A DNA stretch of 49,134 bases. It comes from Rubrivivax sp. Its GTDB lineage: Bacteria > Pseudomonadota > Gammaproteobacteria > Burkholderiales > Burkholderiaceae_C. This document shows, one piece after another, positions 1 through 9,914 of the stretch. Both the position numbers and the translations under genes were made by a program. Numbering within the stretch: the stretch's first letter is position 1; every line of letters starts with the position of its first letter. Under the pieces are notes generated by a model. The model saw nothing but the letters and a program-made list of their open reading frames with translations, ran no database searches and was not told where the DNA came from. The DNA lies in contig JAIXRN010000037.1 of assembly GCA_027485165.1 (NCBI GenBank), positions 1 to 49,134 on the forward strand, in the 5' to 3' direction.

Positions 1-792
1 AAGCTGCTGGAAGTGATGGGCGACGACGTCACGCAAGAGCAGGCTTTCGCGCACGCCAACGACGTGCTGAAGAACGCCGTGGGCGGCATCAGCGACATCA
101 TCCACATCCCGGGCCTGGTGAACGTCGACTTCGAAGACGTGAAGACCGTGATGAGCGAACCCGGCAAGGCCATGATGGGCACGGCCGTGGCCGGCGGCCC
201 GGACCGCGCCACCAAGGCCGCCCGAGACAGGAGCGGGGCCGTGGCCTGCCCGCTGCTGGAAGGCATCGACCTGTCTGGCGCGCGCGGCGTGCTGGTGCTG
301 ATTGCGGCCAGCAAGGCCACCTTCAAGTTGGCCGAAAGCCGCAACGCGATGAACACCATCCGCCGCTATGCGGCTGACGATGCGCACGTGATCTACGGCA
401 CCGCGTACGACGAGAGCCTGGAAGACAAGCTGCGCGTCACCGTCATTGCTACCGGCCTGAGCAGCGTCGCAAGAAAAAACGAACAGCGCCCTGACCTGCG
501 CGGGTCGGCCCCTTTGCAGGTGGTGCAGCAGCAGCCGATGCAGCACGCGCTGCGCACCGGCACCGACAACCTGCCCATCCTGAACCAGTTGGCCCAGCCG
601 GCGGCCATGGGTGGCGGCGGTGGCAGCAATGGCAACGGCGGCAGCCACGCCCAGCCCAGCTACGAAGGCATGAACACGCCCAGCGTCTGGCGCACCAACC
701 GCACGCATGCCGCAGCCAAGGTGGACGCGCTGGCCAGCAACGGGATGGATGAGATCGAGATCCCGGCGTTTTTGCGCAAGCAAGCCGATTGA
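1..792 (+). CDS. ftsZ: Cell division protein FtsZ (C-terminal part, 5' end outside window)
   Basis: FtsZ is the tubulin-like GTPase that polymerises into the division ring. Only the C-terminal ~263 residues are present; the frame is open from base 1, so the gene begins upstream. The visible part covers the late GTPase/C-terminal domain: the stretch with GGISDIIHIPGLVNVDFEDV, then CPLLEGIDLSGARGVLVLI and the AHVIYGTAYDESLEDKLRVTV strand region. A Gly/Asn-rich linker follows, and the C-terminal FtsA/ZipA-binding peptide ends in EIPAFLRKQAD, as in other betaproteobacteria. The helix before CPLLEG reads KAARDRSGAVACP, where relatives usually have a shorter KAAEQAVACP-like sequence, implying about three extra residues (bases 220-240). 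A strong terminator follows 25 bp after the stop, so this is the end of the operon. Confidence 0.97.
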   Translation, partial: KLLEVMGDDVTQEQAFAHANDVLKNAVGGISDIIHIPGLVNVDFEDVKTVMSEPGKAMMGTAVAGGPDRATKAARDRSGAVACPLLEGIDLSGARGVLVLIAASKATFKLAESRNAMNTIRRYAADDAHVIYGTAYDESLEDKLRVTVIATGLSSVARKNEQRPDLRGSAPLQVVQQQPMQHALRTGTDNLPILNQLAQPAAMGGGGGSNGNGGSHAQPSYEGMNTPSVWRTNRTHAAAKVDALASNGMDEIEIPAFLRKQAD

Positions 793-817
793 TCGATCAG
801 GTCATGGATCTTTTGGG

Positions 818-842
818 AGGCCCGGCTTGTCCGGGCCTTTTT
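818..842 (+). terminator. Rho-independent terminator after ftsZ
   Basis: A perfect 8-bp stem (AGGCCCGG at 818-825, CCGGGCCT at 831-838) with a 5-base loop runs straight into five T residues (838-842). It begins 25 bp after the ftsZ stop and would close the division/cell-wall operon before the accessory block. Confidence 0.85.
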
Positions 843-1074
843 GGTTGTGCCGCGGCCTGACTGTTGTGGTGCGACTTGGGTCGGAGCCTGCGCTTGGCCT
901 GTCGGGGTGTGGTGTTTGCTTGAGACTGGCTGCGGTCATGCGCTGGTGTCCGGTCAGTGACTGGTCTCGGCCTTTTGCGGTCATTCGCTGGGTCGCCTTC
1001 GGAGTGCCGACAGGATCCCTGGGTCTGGGGCCACCCAAGCCCCGTAGCCCTGGGGGTAAACGATGCCAGCCGAG

Positions 1075-2577
1075 TTACAGGCGCACCGTCTTCCGGCGGC
1101 GTGCGCCGAAAAAGCCAAAGACCCCCACGCCGGCGGCCATCAGCGCCCAGCTGCCGGGTTCGGGCACTGCCGTCACGGCCTGGGTCACCACCAGCCGTAC
1201 GCTGGCGCTGGGCAGGTCATAAAGCACGTCGAAAGCGCCGGTGGCAAAGCCCGCCAGGGTGACGGCAGAAAAGCCGCCCGTCAGCGTGCCCGTGGCGTCC
1301 AGGATGGTGATGCTGTCGCCAATGGCAAAGCTGCAAGCGCCCAGGCAGTTCAGTGCCAGAGTGCCGTTCAGCGCGGCCCCGCCTGCCACCGTCAGCAGGT
1401 CGAAGGCGGCCAGCGATGTCAGGTCGACCGCGAACACCCCGCCTGCCGTTTGCGTGAAGCTGCCGCCGCCCGTCAGCGCCAGCGTGCCGGCGCCAAAAGA
1501 GCCGGGCGCCACGGTGCCGTTGTTGGTGATGCCGCCTGCCGACTGCAGGGTGCCATTGCCTGTCAGCCGGCCGGCGTTGTTGAAGGCGTTGGGCAGCTGG
1601 ATGGTGCCGGTCTGCACGTCCACGGTGCCGTTGTTGGTGAAGCCGAAGCCCGATGAATTGGTCAGCGACGTCGTGCCTGTGCCGCCGGTCTTCCTGAACA
1701 CGCCGTTGTTGGTGACGCTGCTGCCGGGGACACCCGTGGATGCCAGCGCGGCGTCGCCCCGGGCGTCCCAGATTCCGTTGTTGACGACGCTGCCGCCGCT
1801 GAAGGCGATGGTGCCGTTGCCTGCGCTGCCCAGCCAGGCCATGGTGCCGTTGTTGGTGACGCTGCCGCCGCCGATGGTCCTGCCGCCGGCACCGCTTTGC
1901 ACGTTCAATGTCGCGCCGGGCGCAATGGCCCAGCTCCCCGCCAGGGTGCCGGCGGCCCACTGGGCCTGGCCGTTCAGCACGGCGGCATTGCCGGTCTGCA
2001 CGCCGCTGGCCAGGCTCAGGTTCGACGACGTGAAGGCGCCATTGAAGGTGGACGCCGTGTTCACCGCCACCTGGCCGGCGCCCGTGAAGACAGTGCCCGG
2101 GTTGAAGGTTTGGCTGCCATTGAAGGCGATCGTGCCGGTGCGGGCGTCCACCACACCGCTGTTGACGAAGGCAAAGCCGCCCACCGAGTTGCCGATCTGG
2201 GTGATGCCCGTGCCGCTGCTCTTACGCAGGCTGCCGCTGTTGGTGAAGCTGTTGGCGCCGCCAAAGAAGACCAATGCCGCATCGCCCTGGGCGTCCCACA
2301 GGCCGGAATTGATGACGGCACCGCCGTTGAAGAAGAGGCTGCCGCTGGTGGCTTCCCAGTTGACTGTGCCGGCGTTGCTGAAGCTGACGGCGGTGAAGCT
2401 CTTGGCGCCCGCGCCCTGGATGTTCAGCACGTCACCGGCGGTCAAGGGGTTGGGGGCTGTGGTGCCTGCTACGAAGGCGCCCGTCGTCCACGTGAAGCTG
2501 GCGGCAGTGGCGGGGCCCGTCAGGGCCAGCAACAGGGCGGCAGCGGCGGCTGCAGGGGTGGGGCGAAACAGGTGCAC
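1075..2577 (-). CDS. PEP-CTERM surface/secreted protein with Asn/Gly-rich repeats
   Basis: Secreted protein of about 500 residues, probably processed by an exosortase. A GTG start at 2577 is chosen because it is preceded by GAGGA and leads at once into a signal peptide (VHLFRPTPAAAAAALLLAL, then TGPATAA). The reading frame stays open to an ATG at 2646, but that gives an implausible leader. The body has repeated blocks of the type TNNGTVDVQTGTI, TNSGSLRKSSGTG and TNNGVFRKTGGTG, resembling the beta-helical passenger repeats of adhesins. The C-terminus carries VPEPGSWALMAAGVGVFGFF followed by ARRRK, the PEP motif, transmembrane helix and basic tail of PEP-CTERM substrates. The likely role is at the surface or in exopolysaccharide/biofilm; the exact function is unknown. 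It is transcribed divergently from the SARP-type regulator. Confidence 0.9.
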   Translation of the reverse strand: MHLFRPTPAAAAAALLLALTGPATAASFTWTTGAFVAGTTAPNPLTAGDVLNIQGAGAKSFTAVSFSNAGTVNWEATSGSLFFNGGAVINSGLWDAQGDAALVFFGGANSFTNSGSLRKSSGTGITQIGNSVGGFAFVNSGVVDARTGTIAFNGSQTFNPGTVFTGAGQVAVNTASTFNGAFTSSNLSLASGVQTGNAAVLNGQAQWAAGTLAGSWAIAPGATLNVQSGAGGRTIGGGSVTNNGTMAWLGSAGNGTIAFSGGSVVNNGIWDARGDAALASTGVPGSSVTNNGVFRKTGGTGTTSLTNSSGFGFTNNGTVDVQTGTIQLPNAFNNAGRLTGNGTLQSAGGITNNGTVAPGSFGAGTLALTGGGSFTQTAGGVFAVDLTSLAAFDLLTVAGGAALNGTLALNCLGACSFAIGDSITILDATGTLTGGFSAVTLAGFATGAFDVLYDLPSASVRLVVTQAVTAVPEPGSWALMAAGVGVFGFFGARRRKTVRL

Positions 2578-2834
2578 GGCGCATTCCTCGGGTCTGGGGC
2601 ACGGCCGGAATGGCCAGCTGCCGATGCCGGAAGTGTGGAAAGCCACCGTTCATCAATCGCAAGTTCTCACCGTCATGCAGCGTCAAATGCAGCCTCAGAT
2701 CGATTGAACCGCCCCCCTGGCCCGGGGGGTCTGCGCACAAACGTGGTTGAGATGGCCGTTTCTCGGCGCCTGGACCGCCCCGCAGCTGGGGCGTGTGCCC
2801 ACCCTGTCTCCAGCGGCGCCGTAGACTGCTTTGG

Positions 2835-5800
2835 ATGACACAGCCTGCGCCAGCCGCCACGACGCTGCAGCCCAGCGCAGCCGCCGATGCGCCCTGGCAG
2901 TTGTGCCTGTTGGGGCGCGTGCAGGCCACAGGCCTGTGGGGCGAGGTCTATCGCTGGCCTTTGCGCTCGGTCGCCGTGCTGCTGGCCCGGCTGGCCTTGG
3001 CACCGGGCCGCCAATTCGGGCGTGAGGAATTGGTCGACACGCTGTGGCCAGGTGCAAGCCTGGACCGGGGCAAGGCGCGGTTGCGTCAGACGCTGTCTGA
3101 ACTGCGGGCCTTGCTCGAACCCGCGGGCGTGGCGGCGGGGTCGGTGATCGTCGCCAACCGGCTGACCATCCATCTCAACCCATCCGCGCTGGCCTGCGAC
3201 GTCCAGCGTTTTGAACGACTTGCCGCCAGTGGTGACCGGATGGCCGCGCAAGGGCTTTACCGCGGCGAATTCATGCCCGGGTACTTTGACGAATGGGTCC
3301 AGGAAGAACGACAGCGGCTGCAAGCCCTGTTCGACCGGCTCGGGGCGGCCCACGGCACGGCGGCGGATGCGGTGGCCACCCCCCCGCTGTCCCTGCCGCT
3401 GTCCCTGCCGTCGGCCCCGCCCGACGCAGCGCACGGCCTGCCTGAACCCTCGTCAAGCCCGCCCGCAACCGAGACCGCGCCGCGGGCAGCCGGCTTGGCC
3501 GCGCTGCCGGTCTACTGGACGCGCGCATTCGGCCAGGCCACGAGGATCCAGCAGCTGCAGCAACTCCTGCTCGAACAGCGCCTCGTCACCGTGCTGGCGC
3601 CGGGCGGGCAGGGCAAGACGCGGCTGGCCGTGGCCACGCTGCGCAGCTGGGTGGAAGGCCCGCATCCGCCCCCGGCCCCGCCGCAGCCTCAGCCCCAACC
3701 ACTGCCCCAGGCCCTGACGGCCCCGCCGGCCGATCTTCTGCGCTTCGTGCCCCTGAGCGCCTGCACCACCGAAGACGCCCTGTGGGTGGCACTGGCCGAA
3801 GCCCTGGGCATCAAGGGCGCCGGTGCACATGCGCAAGGCGTGCAGCGCCAGCTCTTGCTGCGGCCGGCCCTTCTGCTGCTGGACAACGTCGAACAGCTCG
3901 ACAACGGGGCTGTCGAGGCCCTGGCGGGCCTGTTGCAGGCCGTGCCCGACCTGCGCCTGCTGCTGACTTCGCGCCGCGTGCTGGGCCTGGACGGCGAGGC
4001 GGTGTTCGCCTTGAGGGGCCTGGACATGCCCACGCCCGTGTCGAATGATGACGAAGCGGCCTGCCATGCTGCGCCGGCCCGAGAGGACGGGCCAGCAGAA
4101 GCCCGGACCCGAGTCGCGATGGCCAGAACCACCCCAGCGATCGCGTTGTTCGCAGACCGCGCATCGCAGGCGCGGGCCGACTTCCGGCTCAACGAAGTCA
4201 ACCTGCCTGACGTGCTGGGCCTGGTGCAGTACCTGCACGGTATGCCCTTGGCGATCGAACTGGCCGCTTCCCGCATGCGGGTCTTGCAGCCGCGTGAACT
4301 GCTGCAGCGGCTGCAGTCCGAGGCGGGTTCACCGCATCTGGACCTGCTGGCCAGGTCTGGCGCCGACGTCCAGCCATCGCCGCGCACGCGCCATGGGTCG
4401 ATGCGGCAGGTGGTGGCCTGGAGCTGGCGCCAGCTGCCGCAGGACGTCGCTCAGATGCTGTGCGCCTTGACGGTCTTCAGCCTGCCCGCCAGCGCAGAAG
4501 CGGCCGCGCAGGCCCTGGCAGGCTTGCGCCGTGCGGGCCAGCTGGCAGGCGAAGCCGGCGCCGAGCCGCTGTCTGCTTTCGACGATGCGCCGGTGTCGGC
4601 AGCGCAGGCTTTGCTGGGCGAAGCGGTGGACTGGTCGCTCTTGCAGGCTATAGCGCCCAATTCATCACCTGACGCATCGCCCGACCAATCGGCCAACAGC
4701 CACAGCCGGTACGCCTTGTTGCAGCCCGTGCGCGAATTTGCGGCCGAGTTGATGACGACAGAACAGGCTGTTGCCGTGCGTTCGCGCCTGCGACGCTGGC
4801 TGTGCGCGATGGCCACGCATCGCCTGCGTGAGAACTGGGAAGCGCTGCGCCAGGACCTGCAACACATCACGCCATTGATCCTGCACGCGCAGGCCGATGC
4901 CGCACCGCGCGAAGCGCTGGCTCTGGCCACAGCCTTGCGCACCGAGTGGTACCACCGCGCCTTGCCGCCCGTCCTCTTGGCAGCGCTGGAATCTGCGTTG
5001 GTCGAGGTCACGGCTCAGCAAGGTTCAGGTTCAGACCGCACATCAACACGAACGGCGGGATGGTCCGAGGATGCCGGCACGGCAGCGCCGGGTGTTCAGA
5101 GCGCCTTGCTGTCGCGCAGCCACAGCCTGCTGGCAACGATGTACCAGACGGCAGGCGAGCTGACCCAGGCAGAACGACATGGCCAGGCGGCCGAACACAC
5201 CGCCAGCGACGACCTCACCCTGGCCATGGCCCTGGCCATACGCGCCAACCTCCTGATCAACCAGACCAACTCGTCCGACGCGGCCGAAGGCTGGCTGGCC
5301 CGGGGCCTGGTGCATGCGCGTCGCAGCGGCGATGCGCGGGCCCAGGTGCAGGTGCTGCGGCAGCAGGCCGTGGCGGCCATCAACATCCACCAGGACTACG
5401 CGCGCGCCGAACCCCTGGCGATGGAATGCCTGCAACTGCAGAAAACACTGGGCGATCCGCTGCAGGTCTGCTACCGCCAGTGCGACCTGGCAGCCTGCTG
5501 GCTGTACACCGGCCGCGCCGAAGCGGCTGCAGCCCTGGTGGAAAGTGCCCTGATCGAATGCCGGCGCCACGAACCTTCTGTAGCCCAGGCCTATGCCATG
5601 TGCCAGCTGGGGCGCATCCGCCTGGCGTTGCGGCAGCCGCTACCCGCCGCCCGGGTCCTGCATGAAGCCGCTTTCCTGGGCCGACAGCACGACTGGAACA
5701 ACCTGCTGCTGACAGCCCTGTGCCATTTGCCCGACGCCTGGGCCCGCATGGCGCTGGGTCAGCCCGGGGAACCCGCTGATCTGGCAGAACGCGCAGCGCG

Positions 5801-5999
5801 GCTGCAGGGCTATGCCGAACAGGCGCGTACACAGCTGTTCGGGCCGATCAACGCCATCGAGCGCCGCGAAATGAAGCGCGCCCGCCGCTTGCTGTGTCAG
5901 CGTCTGGGTGTGCCAACCGTCATGGCCCTCCGGTTGGCCGGCAGCCAGCTGAGCCCGCAGCAGGCCATGGCCTTGCTGGGCCCCTTGCCGGCAGCCTGA
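2835..5999 (+). CDS. SARP/BTAD-type transcriptional regulator with ATPase and helical-repeat domains
   Basis: A protein of 1054 residues from ATG 2835 (MTQPAPAAT); the frame extends 14 codons upstream without a better start. The N-terminal ~100 residues look like an OmpR-type winged helix (GREELVDTLWPGASLDRGKARLRQTLSELRALL), followed by a bacterial transcriptional activation domain (LYRGEFMPGYFDEWVQEERQRL). After a Pro-rich linker comes an NB-ARC/STAND-like ATPase: Walker A APGGQGKTRLA near residue 255 and Walker B LLLLDNVEQL near 347, then GMPLAIELAASRM, typical of these ATPases. The C-terminal ~400 residues are Ala/Leu-rich helical repeats, probably TPR-like. Such STAND regulators respond to an inducer by oligomerising; the target is unknown. 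The divergent PEP-CTERM gene is the nearest candidate. Confidence 0.85.
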   Translation: MTQPAPAATTLQPSAAADAPWQLCLLGRVQATGLWGEVYRWPLRSVAVLLARLALAPGRQFGREELVDTLWPGASLDRGKARLRQTLSELRALLEPAGVAAGSVIVANRLTIHLNPSALACDVQRFERLAASGDRMAAQGLYRGEFMPGYFDEWVQEERQRLQALFDRLGAAHGTAADAVATPPLSLPLSLPSAPPDAAHGLPEPSSSPPATETAPRAAGLAALPVYWTRAFGQATRIQQLQQLLLEQRLVTVLAPGGQGKTRLAVATLRSWVEGPHPPPAPPQPQPQPLPQALTAPPADLLRFVPLSACTTEDALWVALAEALGIKGAGAHAQGVQRQLLLRPALLLLDNVEQLDNGAVEALAGLLQAVPDLRLLLTSRRVLGLDGEAVFALRGLDMPTPVSNDDEAACHAAPAREDGPAEARTRVAMARTTPAIALFADRASQARADFRLNEVNLPDVLGLVQYLHGMPLAIELAASRMRVLQPRELLQRLQSEAGSPHLDLLARSGADVQPSPRTRHGSMRQVVAWSWRQLPQDVAQMLCALTVFSLPASAEAAAQALAGLRRAGQLAGEAGAEPLSAFDDAPVSAAQALLGEAVDWSLLQAIAPNSSPDASPDQSANSHSRYALLQPVREFAAELMTTEQAVAVRSRLRRWLCAMATHRLRENWEALRQDLQHITPLILHAQADAAPREALALATALRTEWYHRALPPVLLAALESALVEVTAQQGSGSDRTSTRTAGWSEDAGTAAPGVQSALLSRSHSLLATMYQTAGELTQAERHGQAAEHTASDDLTLAMALAIRANLLINQTNSSDAAEGWLARGLVHARRSGDARAQVQVLRQQAVAAINIHQDYARAEPLAMECLQLQKTLGDPLQVCYRQCDLAACWLYTGRAEAAAALVESALIECRRHEPSVAQAYAMCQLGRIRLALRQPLPAARVLHEAAFLGRQHDWNNLLLTALCHLPDAWARMALGQPGEPADLAERAARLQGYAEQARTQLFGPINAIERREMKRARRLLCQRLGVPTVMALRLAGSQLSPQQAMALLGPLPAA

Positions 6000-6119
6000 A
6001 CGGTCGGCCTGTCGGACCCATGGCCCGCGCGGGATGCGCCCGTGTTCTGCGGCACCGCCCAAGACGAAAGCGGGGAAGACCCTCTGGGGCAAAGGCTGCA
6101 GCGCTGGCCGCGCAGATGC

Positions 6120-6152
6120 CTAGCGTGTCGCCTAGCGTGTCGCCTATCGTGT
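6120..6152. repeat. 12-bp tandem repeat over the end of the MAPEG gene
   Basis: The unit CTAGCGTGTCGC occurs about 2.7 times in a row (the last copy has CTATCGTGTCG). Read on the minus strand each copy contains a TAG in the same frame, so the stop codon of the MAPEG gene (6144-6146) is backed up by further stops. Confidence 0.75.
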
Positions 6153-6587
6153 CGTGCTGGCCCCCGCGGGCGTCCATGTGCTCGAAGGGATCGAGCCCAG
6201 CGCGATGCCCACGCAGCCCAGGCCACCCAGGCTGAGCGCTGCCATCGTCAGCCCAATGCCCAGGAGCCGCGCGCGGTGGCCGCCCCAGCCCAGCAGGCCG
6301 CCAGCGTGCAGCAGCCGCCCCAGCAGCAAGGCTGTGCCCAGCAGCACCACCCAGGCCGACGCCACGCCGCTGAGTTCGAGCAGGAGCATCAGGATCAGGG
6401 CCATCGGCGCCGTTTCAGTGAAATTGCCGTGGGCACGCACGCGCCGCAGCAAGCTGGGGTCGCCACCGTCGAGGAAATGAACCTGCAGGCGCACCCGTTG
6501 AACGATGACCAACGCGGTCAGCGCGCATTGCAGCAAGGCGCAAGCGCCTGCGAACAGCAGAGTCCAGTGAACAGATGCGATCGACAA
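6144..6587 (-). CDS. MAPEG-family membrane protein
   Basis: Predicted integral membrane protein of about 147 residues with four hydrophobic segments. The MAPEG signature is seen as RRVRAHGNFTETAPMALILM followed by LLLELSG; this is the family of glutathione-dependent membrane enzymes that includes microsomal glutathione transferase. No clean ATG is present. A TTG at 6587 (LSIASVHW...) preceded by GGAAGGA at a suitable distance is the best start. It is the last of three minus-strand genes (AraC regulator, SRPBCC protein, MAPEG). Substrate is unknown, and bacterial members of this family are often annotated without function. Confidence 0.82.
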   Translation of the reverse strand: MSIASVHWTLLFAGACALLQCALTALVIVQRVRLQVHFLDGGDPSLLRRVRAHGNFTETAPMALILMLLLELSGVASAWVVLLGTALLLGRLLHAGGLLGWGGHRARLLGIGLTMAALSLGGLGCVGIALGSIPSSTWTPAGASTTR

Positions 6588-6615
6588 GCGGCATTCCTTC
6601 CGGGGTGAGACAGGC

Positions 6616-7032
6616 TCAGGGCGTTTGCAGCACCACGCGCTCCAGGCGCTGCATCGACTTTGGCAGATCTGCGCGCATGCCCGAGCCGATGACGCGGCCA
6701 AAGAACCAGGCCAGGGCGCCCCTGAACACGACGCGATGCGTGGCCAGTGTGCCGCCGCCCGTGGGGCGAAGCTCGTATTCGAAACGCATCGTGCACAGCG
6801 GCAGCCCGCATTCAACGGTAAAGCCCTGGTCGGGCTTGACATCGACGAAGCGAACCTTGGACTTCGGGCCCGACTTGGGTTCCACCACGCCCTGGGCGCC
6901 ACTGACAAAGGGGCCTTCGATGGACGAGGCCTTCAGGTCTTCGTCCCAATCGCGCCACGAAGCCACATCGGCGTAGCGGGCGTAGATCCGGGCGGCAGTG
7001 GCCGCGATGCGGTGGGTGTGTTCGAACTGCAT
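6616..7032 (-). CDS. SRPBCC-family (START/cyclase-like) lipid- or ligand-binding protein
   Basis: A 138-residue cytoplasmic protein from ATG 7032. The opening MQFEHTHRIAATAARIYARYADVASWRDWDEDL is the first strand and helix of the SRPBCC (Bet v1-like / polyketide cyclase) fold. The end, FFGRVIGSGMRADLPKSMQRL, fits the long C-terminal helix that covers the ligand cavity. These proteins bind hydrophobic molecules or act as simple cyclases. It lies between the AraC-type regulator and the MAPEG gene on the same strand, with 28 bp to the MAPEG start, so these two are probably co-transcribed. The ligand cannot be predicted. Confidence 0.85.
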   Translation of the reverse strand: MQFEHTHRIAATAARIYARYADVASWRDWDEDLKASSIEGPFVSGAQGVVEPKSGPKSKVRFVDVKPDQGFTVECGLPLCTMRFEYELRPTGGGTLATHRVVFRGALAWFFGRVIGSGMRADLPKSMQRLERVVLQTP

Positions 7033-7213
7033 GGTTTTTCCGTTGGGTGGGTGTGTTGCAGGGCGCTTGCAGCGGGGGCCGCAAGCTTGAAAGCACGATA
7101 GGTGGGGGGCATCGCGCGGCCAATGCCTGCAATGCTTCTTTCAAAGCAACGCTTTTGTTTCGAATACGGCGGGTACGGCGAAGAACCCAGGCGCTGAAGC
7201 CGGTGTTGGCCAG

Positions 7214-8080
7214 TCAGCCGTGCCGGGCTCTGCCGGCGCGAAAGTCCCGCGGCGTGACGCCATAGCGGCGCCTGAACTGTTCGCCGAAGTTCGACAGCGT
7301 GGTGAAGCCGCAGGCCTGCGCGATGTGCGCGATCGGCTCCGGCCCCTGGATCAGGCGCAGGGCCGCCCAGCCGCAACGCGCGTCGTTCACATAGGCCGTG
7401 AAGCTCTTGCCCACCTCGCGCCGGAAGAACCTGGCGAAGGCTGCCGGGCTGTCGTGCGCGATTGCCGCGGCGTCGCGGACAGACAGCGCGTCGGCCAGAT
7501 GCGATTCGATCCAGCTCAGCACGCGGTCGACGCGTTGCCGGCCGGGCCCGGCCCGGGGCACGATGCCCTGCGCGGCGGGCATTTGCGAAGACAGGGCGCG
7601 CAGGTCTGCAGCGCCGGCCATCAGGCAGCCCAGCACGTCGATGAACAGCGCTACCCGGCGCTGGGCGTTCGCGCCAGGCAAGCGGCACAGCAAGGCCTGC
7701 ACATCGGCGTGCGTGGGGCCCTGCACCTCCAGGCCTGTGGAAGCCTGCGCCAGCAGGGGCGCCGCGGCCTGGACCTCCGGCAGCCCGCAGCGCTGCAGCC
7801 AGTCGGGCGGGAACTGCAGCACCGTGGCCGCGCAGCCCTGGGGCGGCTGCGTACCTCGGCTGGCCCACAGGTGCGGCGTTTCGCTGCCCACCAGCACCAG
7901 GTCGCCGTCGAAGAAGGGCTCGACGCTGTCGCCCACCCAGCGCAGGCCCTGCCCGCGTTCGATCCAGGTCAGCTCGAAATGCCCGTGGCGGTGCAGCCCG
8001 CCTTCGAAGGCGGGCAATGCCAGGTGCAGGCAGCGCAGGGACTCTTCGGCGTGGTGGATGGGTTCGCGGGTAATCCTCAT
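7214..8080 (-). CDS. AraC-family transcriptional regulator
   Basis: A 288-residue one-component regulator. The N-terminal half is a cupin-like sensor (GGLHRHGHFELTWIERGQGLRW, later DLVLVGSETPHLW). The C-terminal ~100 residues contain the double helix-turn-helix of AraC proteins: LADALSVRDAAAIAHDSPAA and IAHIAQACGFTTLSNFGEQF, ending RRYGVTPRDFRAGR. It lies upstream of the SRPBCC and MAPEG genes on the minus strand, with 181 bp between, and divergently from the carbohydrate operon beginning at 8275, so it could control either side. The ATG at 8080 sits at the edge of a 10-bp tandem repeat that places further ATGs at 8090, 8100 and 8110; only 8080 opens the long frame. Confidence 0.93.
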   Translation of the reverse strand: MRITREPIHHAEESLRCLHLALPAFEGGLHRHGHFELTWIERGQGLRWVGDSVEPFFDGDLVLVGSETPHLWASRGTQPPQGCAATVLQFPPDWLQRCGLPEVQAAAPLLAQASTGLEVQGPTHADVQALLCRLPGANAQRRVALFIDVLGCLMAGAADLRALSSQMPAAQGIVPRAGPGRQRVDRVLSWIESHLADALSVRDAAAIAHDSPAAFARFFRREVGKSFTAYVNDARCGWAALRLIQGPEPIAHIAQACGFTTLSNFGEQFRRRYGVTPRDFRAGRARHG

Positions 8081-8110
8081 GGCCCCTCATGGCCCCTCAT
8101 GGCCCCTCAT
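8071..8110. repeat. 10-bp tandem repeat at the AraC-regulator start and upstream of the glycosidase operon
   Basis: Three perfect copies of GGCCCCTCAT (8081-8110) follow a partial copy (TAATCCTCAT). On the minus strand each unit reads ATGAGGGGCC, an ATG plus a purine-rich Shine-Dalgarno-like GAGGGG. Because the unit is 10 bp, copy-number change would shift the leader and alter the spacing of the ribosome-binding site to the true ATG at 8080. Confidence 0.85.
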
Positions 8111-8274
8111 GTCGGTACGGTGGCGCCAGGGCGCGTCGGGCTTCCTGGCCCTCCGCGCCTGCCTCACGTCCCGCATCACCTGAGTTTGAAAACCGTCAAT
8201 TCTGGTGCGATGGCAGGCTGATGGACCGGCTCTTCGTCGCCAGACTACCGGTTTTCAGCCCAGGGCCCTGGCCG

Positions 8275-9867
<1,593 letters not shown>

Positions 9868-9914
9868 GCCCGGCCCCCTGCGCCCCGCACCCCGAAACCA
9901 CTGCCCGCTAGACC

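Noticed and set aside
793..1074. Possible small gene after ftsZ
   Set aside because: Frames crossing this stretch have no ribosome-binding site or recognisable sequence; only the terminator is supported.
1241..2707. Long open frame on the plus strand opposite the PEP-CTERM gene
   Set aside because: It mirrors the GC-rich minus-strand gene, lacks a ribosome-binding site and has Pro/Ala/Leu composition typical of antisense frames.
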